Shown: piece after piece, positions 7,147 through 11,142 of the stretch
How the letters are laid out: the number at the start of each line of letters is the position of its first letter
How positions within the stretch are numbered: position 1 is the first letter of the stretch
Source of the DNA: AC-37 sp036382905
GTDB lineage: Bacteria > Actinomycetota > Thermoleophilia > Solirubrobacterales > Thermoleophilaceae
Direction: 5' to 3'
DNA: 11,142 nucleotides
Assembly (NCBI GenBank): GCA_036382905.1
Contig: DASVPL010000087.1
Location: forward strand, 1-11,142
The notes under the pieces: model-generated
Told to the model about the DNA's origin: nothing
The model's database searches: none
Seen by the model: only the letters and a program-made list of their open reading frames with translations
Translations under genes and position numbers: made by a program

Positions 7147-7157
7147 ATGGCCCCGAA
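7088..7157 (+). promoter_or_regulatory. Candidate mutually exclusive leader hairpins over a start codon
   Basis: Four complementary arms are visible. Arm 1 is GGGGC at 7090-7094 with CCGGGCC at 7096-7102. Arm 2 is GGCCCCGG at 7114-7121. Arm 3 is TTTGGGGCC at 7131-7139. Arm 4 is GGCCCCGAA at 7149-7157. Arms 3 and 4 can form a 9-bp stem (one T-G pair) with a 9-base loop. That stem closes on the G of the ATG at 7147 and hides the only Shine-Dalgarno-like run, GGGG 7134-7137. Arm 2 can instead pair with arm 3 (six G-C pairs) or with arm 1. This 1:2 / 2:3 / 3:4 layout resembles an attenuator or translational switch. The pairings are seen; regulation is inference, and short G/C stems arise easily in DNA this GC-rich. 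Confidence 0.35.
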
Positions 7158-7257
7158 CCGACCAACACACGCTCTCCGCCCGCGCGCCCTCCGGCTCGCG
7201 GCCGCGTTTGCGCTCGGTTTGGTGGTGCTCGCGGCACTGGCCTCGACGGCCTCGGCA
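7147..7257 (+). other. Sec-type signal peptide of the repeat protein
   Basis: Residues 1-16 are basic (Arg at 5, 11, 13, 16), 17-32 are hydrophobic (LAAAFALGLVVLAALA), and STASA at 33-37 ends in an A-x-A signal peptidase I site, predicting cleavage before Arg38. There is no lipobox cysteine and no twin arginine. Confidence 0.85.
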
Positions 7258-10200
7258 CGCACGTTCAGCCAGCGTTTCGGCGAGGTTGCGCGTGGCGACC
7301 TGAGCATCGCGGCCAACTCGAGCCTGTCGTGTCCCAGCAGCGGCTCGACCAACGGCAACTCCTGCTACCAGACCCGCAACGGCACGGGCAACGTCCTCGA
7401 CAACGCGGGCGTAGTGATGACGAACGTCGACGTCGACTCCGACGGCGCGACGTTCAACTCGACCACCTCGGACCTGACGCTGCCCGCGGGCGCGACCGTC
7501 CTCTACGCCGGGCTCTACTGGGGCGCCGACTCCAGCGGCGGCGCCGGCGGGGCCGCGCCCCCGAACGCGGCCGCGCGCGACACGGTGCGCTTCAAGCCGC
7601 CGGGCGCCGCCAGCTACTCGACGGTGGCCGCGGCCCAGCTCGACACCGACCCCGCCACCGCCAACCGCTACCAGGGCTTCGCCGACGTGACGACCCAGGT
7701 GCAGGCCGCCGGCGCGGGCACCTACACCGTCGCCAACATCCAGGCCGGCACCGGCAACGACCGCTACGGCGGCTGGACGCTCGCCGTCGCGTACAAGGCG
7801 ACCGGGCTCCCGGTGAAGTGGGTCGCCCTCTACGACGGCATGCTCTCGATCGGCAGCGGCGGCACGGCCAACACCGCCTCGATCACCCTCGACGGCTTCA
7901 CCGCACCGGCCTCCGGCACGGTCGCCGCCGAGCTCGGCCTCGCCGGCTACGAGGGCGAGCTGGCCTACGCGGGCGAGACGATGGCGCTCGGCGCCACCAC
8001 CATCGGCTCGGGCGCGCGGCCGGCGACCAACCCATTCAACGCCTCGGTCACGAACCTCGGGGCCAACGTCACCACGCGCAACCCGGCGTACGTGAACAAC
8101 CTCGGCTTCGACGCGGGCATCATGGCCGCCGACGGGGCGATCGCGCCCAACGCGACGAGCGCGACACTCGCGCTCACCAGCCCGACCGACCTCTTCCTCC
8201 CCGGGCTCGTGACCCTGGTGTCCGACCACGAGGCGAGCGCGCCCGCGAACACGGCGCTGCCCTCGATCTCGGGCACCACGCAGCTCGGTCAGACGCTCAC
8301 GGCCTCGTCCGGCACCTGGACGGGCACCTCCCCGATCACCTACGCCTACCAGTGGCAGCGCTGCAACTCCTCCGGCGCCAGCTGCGCGAACATCGCCGGG
8401 GCCACGAACCTGACCTACACGGTCGCGGCCGGCGACGTCGGCTCGACCTTCCGCGTGGCCGTGACCGCCACCAACGTCGTCAGCTCGACGAGCGCCACCT
8501 CGAACGCCACCGCCACCGCGACGGGCGTGCCGCCGACCAACACGGGCCTGCCCACGCTCTCGGGCACGACCCAGGACGGCCAGACGCTCAGCTCGACCAA
8601 CGGCAGCTGGAGCGGCACCGCGCCGTTCACCTACGCCTACCAGTGGCGCCGCTGCGACTCGGCCGGCGTGAACTGCGCGAACATCTCCGGCGCCACGGCC
8701 TCGACCTACGCGCTCACCCCGGCCGACATCGGCTCGACGGTGCGCTCGGTCGTGACCGCGACGAACTCCGGCGGCAGCCAGAGCGCGACCAGCGCCCAGA
8801 GTGCCGTGGTCACGGCGATCCCGCTGGCCAACACCGCGCTGCCGGCGATCACGGGCACGCCGCAGCACGGCCAGACGCTCACGGCCTCGAACGGGACCTG
8901 GACCGGCTCGCCGACGATCACCTACGCCTACCAGTGGCGCCGCTGCGACTCGACCGGCGCGAACTGCGTGAACATCTCCGGCGCCACGGGCTCGACCTAC
9001 GTCGTGCAGCAGGCGGACGTGACCTCGCCGGCCTCGACGATCAGGGTCGTCGTGACCGCGACCAACCCCGGCGGCAGCCAGAGCGCCACCAGCACGCAGA
9101 CCGCCGGCGTGAGCGCCGCCCTGCCGGTGAACACGGCGCTGCCGGCGATCACGGGCACGCCGCAGCACGGCCAGACCCTGACCGCGTCGAACGGCACCTG
9201 GACCGGCACGACCCCGCAGACCTACGCCTACCAGTGGCGGCGCTGCGACTCCTCGGGCGCGAGCTGCGTCGACATCTCCGGTGCGACGAGCCAGACCTAC
9301 GTCGTGCAGCAGGCCGACGTGACCTCGCCGGCCTCGACGCTGCGGGTGGTCGTTACGGCGACGAACGCCGCCGGCAGCCAGAGCGCCACGAGCGCCCAGA
9401 CCGCGACGGTCACCGCGGCTCCGCCGGTCAACACCGGCCTGCCCACCGTCACAGGCACCGCGCAGGAGGGCCAGACGCTCAGCTCGACCAACGGGAGCTG
9501 GAGCGGCACCGCGCCATTCACCTACGCCTACCAGTGGCGCCGCTGCGACGCCTCCGGCGCGAGCTGCGTGAACATCGCGGGTGCCACGGGCTCGACCTAC
9601 GTGGTGCAGCAGGCGGACGTGACCTCGCCCGCCTCCACGCTCCGCGCCGTGGTGACCGCGACCAACAGCGCGGGCAACGCCGCCGCGACCAGCGCTCAGA
9701 CCGCGAGCGTGACCGGGGCCCCGCCGGTGAACACGGCGCTGCCGGCGATCAGCGGCTCGGCGCAGCACGGCGCCACGCTCACCGCCTCGACCGGCACGTG
9801 GAGCGGCAGCACGCCGATCGCCTACACGTACCAGTGGCGCCGCTGCGACGCCTCCGGCGCGAGCTGCTCGAGCATCTCGGGCGCGACGAGCTCCTCCTAC
9901 GTGGTGCAGCAGGCCGACGTGACCACGCCGGCCTCGACGATCCGCGTGGTCGTGACCGCCACCAACACCGCGGGCAACGCCGCGGCCACGAGCGCGCAGA
10001 CCGCGAGCGTGACCCCGGCTCCGCCGGCCAACACCGCGCTGCCCACGATCTCCGGCACCCCGCAGCACGGCCAGACGCTCACGGCCTCGACCGGAACCTG
10101 GACGGGCACGCCCACCATCAGCTACGTCTACCAGTGGCGCCGCTGCGACTCGTCGGGCGCGACCTGCTCGGACATCTCCGGCGCGACCAGCTCCACCTAC

Positions 10201-11142
10201 GTGGTCCAGCAGGCCGATGTGACCACGCCGGCCTCGACCATCCGGGTCCGCGTGACGGCCTCGAACGCCGGCGGGTTCAGCTCCGCGAACAGCGCGCAGA
10301 CGACGGCCGTCGCCGCGGCTGCCCCGACGAACACCTCGCCGCCGTCGATCTCGGGCACGACCCAGGACGGCCAGACGCTCACCTCGACCAACGGCAGCTG
10401 GAGCGGCACCGCGCCCTTCACCTACACCTACGAGTGGCGGCGCTGCGACTCGGCCGGCGCCAACTGCGTGAGCATCTCAGGCGCCACGGCCTCCACGTAC
10501 GCGCTGACCCCGGCGGACATCGGCTCGACGCTGCGCTCGGTCGTGACCGCGACCGGCCCGGGCGGCACCCAGAGCTCGACCAGCAGCCAGACAGCGGTCG
10601 TCACCGCGATCCCGCTGGCCAACACGGCGGCGCCGACGATCTCGGGCACGCCCCAGGACGGGCAGACGCTCACGGCGTCGAACGGGACCTGGACCGGCTC
10701 GCCGACGATCACCTACGCCTACCAGTGGCGCCGCTGCGACGCCTCGGGCGCGAGCTGCGTGAACATCTCGGGTGCGACGGCCTCGACCTACGTCGCCCAG
10801 CAGGCGGACGTCACGGGCACGCTGCGGGTCCTCGTCACGGCCACGAACCCGGGCGGGAGTCTCGCGGCCACGAGCGCGCAGAGCACGACGGTCGCGGCTA
10901 GCCCCCCGGTGAACACGTCGCTGCCGGCGATCAGCGGCACCCCGCAGCACGGCCAGACGCTCACGGCCTCGAGCGGCACCTGGACCGGGACCACCCCGAT
11001 CACCTACGCCTACCAGTGGCGCCGCTGCGACTCCGCGGGCGCGAACTGCGCCAACATCGCCGGTGCGACCGCCTCGACCTACGTGGTGCAGCAGGCGGAC
11101 GTGACCACGCCCGCGTCGACGATCCGCGTGGTCGTCTCCGCC
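7147..11142 (+). CDS. Large secreted Ig-like repeat protein, 3' end outside window
   Basis: Reading frame 1 is open from ATG 7147 to the right edge, 1332 codons with no stop, so the protein is incomplete. Residues 1-37 form a signal peptide. Residues 38-367 form a beta-rich module. From residue 368 there are nine full and one partial Ig-like repeats of 97 or 100 residues, with consensus NTALPxISGTPQHGQTLTAS, GTWTG, YAYQWRRCDxSGAxC, ISGATxSTYVVQQADV and RVVVTATN. Cysteines occur only in pairs (62/73, then one C-x6-C pair per repeat), fitting an oxidised extracellular location. No enzyme domain or wall anchor is visible, and the C-terminus is missing. It is likely a cell-surface or secreted adhesin-like or structural protein; the function is inferred from architecture only. 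TAA 7105 blocks an earlier start except TTG 7132, and ATG 7147 gives a proper signal peptide. Ser/Thr-rich linkers could be glycosylated. Confidence 0.9.
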   Translation, partial: MAPNRPTHALRPRALRLAAAFALGLVVLAALASTASARTFSQRFGEVARGDLSIAANSSLSCPSSGSTNGNSCYQTRNGTGNVLDNAGVVMTNVDVDSDGATFNSTTSDLTLPAGATVLYAGLYWGADSSGGAGGAAPPNAAARDTVRFKPPGAASYSTVAAAQLDTDPATANRYQGFADVTTQVQAAGAGTYTVANIQAGTGNDRYGGWTLAVAYKATGLPVKWVALYDGMLSIGSGGTANTASITLDGFTAPASGTVAAELGLAGYEGELAYAGETMALGATTIGSGARPATNPFNASVTNLGANVTTRNPAYVNNLGFDAGIMAADGAIAPNATSATLALTSPTDLFLPGLVTLVSDHEASAPANTALPSISGTTQLGQTLTASSGTWTGTSPITYAYQWQRCNSSGASCANIAGATNLTYTVAAGDVGSTFRVAVTATNVVSSTSATSNATATATGVPPTNTGLPTLSGTTQDGQTLSSTNGSWSGTAPFTYAYQWRRCDSAGVNCANISGATASTYALTPADIGSTVRSVVTATNSGGSQSATSAQSAVVTAIPLANTALPAITGTPQHGQTLTASNGTWTGSPTITYAYQWRRCDSTGANCVNISGATGSTYVVQQADVTSPASTIRVVVTATNPGGSQSATSTQTAGVSAALPVNTALPAITGTPQHGQTLTASNGTWTGTTPQTYAYQWRRCDSSGASCVDISGATSQTYVVQQADVTSPASTLRVVVTATNAAGSQSATSAQTATVTAAPPVNTGLPTVTGTAQEGQTLSSTNGSWSGTAPFTYAYQWRRCDASGASCVNIAGATGSTYVVQQADVTSPASTLRAVVTATNSAGNAAATSAQTASVTGAPPVNTALPAISGSAQHGATLTASTGTWSGSTPIAYTYQWRRCDASGASCSSISGATSSSYVVQQADVTTPASTIRVVVTATNTAGNAAATSAQTASVTPAPPANTALPTISGTPQHGQTLTASTGTWTGTPTISYVYQWRRCDSSGATCSDISGATSSTYVVQQADVTTPASTIRVRVTASNAGGFSSANSAQTTAVAAAAPTNTSPPSISGTTQDGQTLTSTNGSWSGTAPFTYTYEWRRCDSAGANCVSISGATASTYALTPADIGSTLRSVVTATGPGGTQSSTSSQTAVVTAIPLANTAAPTISGTPQDGQTLTASNGTWTGSPTITYAYQWRRCDASGASCVNISGATASTYVAQQADVTGTLRVLVTATNPGGSLAATSAQSTTVAASPPVNTSLPAISGTPQHGQTLTASSGTWTGTTPITYAYQWRRCDSAGANCANIAGATASTYVVQQADVTTPASTIRVVVSA
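7258..8247 (+). other. N-terminal beta-rich module preceding the Ig-like repeats
   Basis: Residues 38-367 are not repetitive. Landmarks are a cysteine pair C62/C73, YQTRNGTGNVLDNAG, DLTLPAGATVLYAGLYWGAD (about 109-128), RYQGFADVTTQV, NDRYGGWTLAVAYK (204-217), ALYDGML, NPFNASVTNLGA and FLPGLVTLVSDHEA. From memory this order of motifs (a GLYWGA strand, then Y-x-GW-x-L-x-VAY, then x-YDG) matches a module found at the start of DUF11-type secreted proteins of actinobacteria and is reminiscent of DUF3344. I could not run a profile search. Its role is unknown; a ligand-binding or capping domain at the cell-distal end is plausible. Confidence 0.55.
8539..9129 (+). repeat. Two-unit block, copy 1 of a higher-order duplication
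   Basis: Units 2 and 3 together share private features with units 8 and 9: TTQDGQTL, STNGSWSGTAPFTY, STYALTPADIGST, RSVVTAT and the junction VVTAIPLANTA, followed by NGTWTGSPTITYAYQWRRCD. The offset to the second copy is 1791 bases. A 63-base stretch, 8887-8949, is identical to 10678-10740 at the same offset. Confidence 0.8.
10330..10911 (+). repeat. Two-unit block, copy 2 of a higher-order duplication
   Basis: Units 8 and 9, the partner of units 2 and 3. This block keeps the same unit order and the unusual IPLANTA junction. It differs in the second unit's loop, which reads VAQQADVTGTLR here and lacks the SPAS residues of unit 3, so this unit is 291 bp and not 300. Confidence 0.8.

Larger units (their letters stand above)
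8248..11142 (+). repeat. In-frame tandem array of Ig-like domain repeats, 291 or 300 bp each
   Basis: Units start at the Asn codon of NT(A/G/S): 8248 (291 bp), 8539 (291), 8830 (300), 9130 (300), 9430 (300), 9730 (300), 10030 (300), 10330 (291), 10621 (291) and 10912 (cut at the window edge after 231 bases). All lengths are multiples of three. The 9-bp size difference is a three-residue gain in one loop: QQADV(T)(S/T)PAST(I/L)R in long units against TPADIGST(V/L)R or QQADVTGTLR in short ones. Strongest conservation is around YAYQWRRCD. The YQW ... GAT-x-STY ... AD(V/I) ... VTATN pattern is that of bacterial Ig-like beta-sandwich repeats. High DNA identity makes unequal crossing-over between units likely. 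Confidence 0.93.

Noticed and set aside
7081..10068. 995-codon open frame on the - strand
   Set aside because: Antisense to the Ig-like array and N-terminal module; Gly/Arg/Val/Ala-rich with no recognisable domain. It is explained by GC-rich codon bias and the repeat period.
6792..10901. 1369-codon open frame on the + strand overlapping the end of argG, the small gene and the surface-protein gene
   Set aside because: It is a frame-shifted reading of three real genes. The product is a monotonous Arg/His/Asp/Leu-rich string with no domain, and its length comes from repeat units that are multiples of three. It ends at a chance TAG at 10899.
7965..11003. Series of similar 70-104 codon antisense frames spaced about 300 bases apart
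   Set aside because: They recur because the same DNA repeat is read backwards. The similarity among them is that of the repeat itself, not of a gene family.
8248..11142. CRISPR array or noncoding satellite repeat
   Set aside because: Units are long, in frame, joined without spacers and encode a conserved protein domain.
1..11142. Mobile element, integrase, transposon ends or attachment site explaining the surface gene
   Set aside because: No transposase, inverted terminal repeats, target duplication or tRNA gene is visible near 6900-7150.

Overview
The window is very GC-rich, strongly C/G-ending in its codons, and almost entirely coding on the + strand. It looks like a high-GC actinobacterium. 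The best guess is the class Thermoleophilia (Solirubrobacterales-like). Two things point there: the actinobacterial order pheT-argC-argJ-argB-argD-argG, and an array of Ig-like repeats with a YQWRRCD...C signature, a style I associate with secreted proteins of that group. The lineage is inference from gene order and protein style, with no marker gene to confirm it.

Left part (1-6907): the 3' part of pheT (phenylalanyl-tRNA synthetase beta chain) runs straight into a tightly packed arginine biosynthesis block. Junctions are a 14-base overlap (pheT/argC), 4-base GTGA overlaps (argC/argJ and argB/argD), a 13-base gap (argJ/argB) and a 14-base gap (argD/argG), so one polycistronic, translationally coupled transcript is likely. 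ArgB, ArgC, ArgD and ArgJ take N-acetylglutamate to ornithine, with ArgJ recycling the acetyl group. ArgG makes argininosuccinate from citrulline. argF, argR and argH, which accompany these genes in many actinobacteria, are absent from the expected places (between argD and argG, and just after argG).

Junction (6894-7157): a 54-residue, very basic, one- or two-helix membrane peptide overlaps the argG stop by ATGA and has a near-perfect Shine-Dalgarno. It is followed by a 78-base gap containing complementary G/C arms. One of these forms a 9-bp hairpin directly over the start codon of the next gene.

Right part (7147-11142): a large secreted protein gene that runs off the right edge, so it has no stop codon in the window. 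It has a signal peptide, an about 330-residue N-terminal module like those ahead of DUF11-type repeats, then nine complete and one partial Ig-like repeats of 97 or 100 residues. The repeats show a higher-order duplication and mosaic units. This is the most unusual region of the window. I found no RNA genes, CRISPR arrays, insertion sequences or attachment sites.
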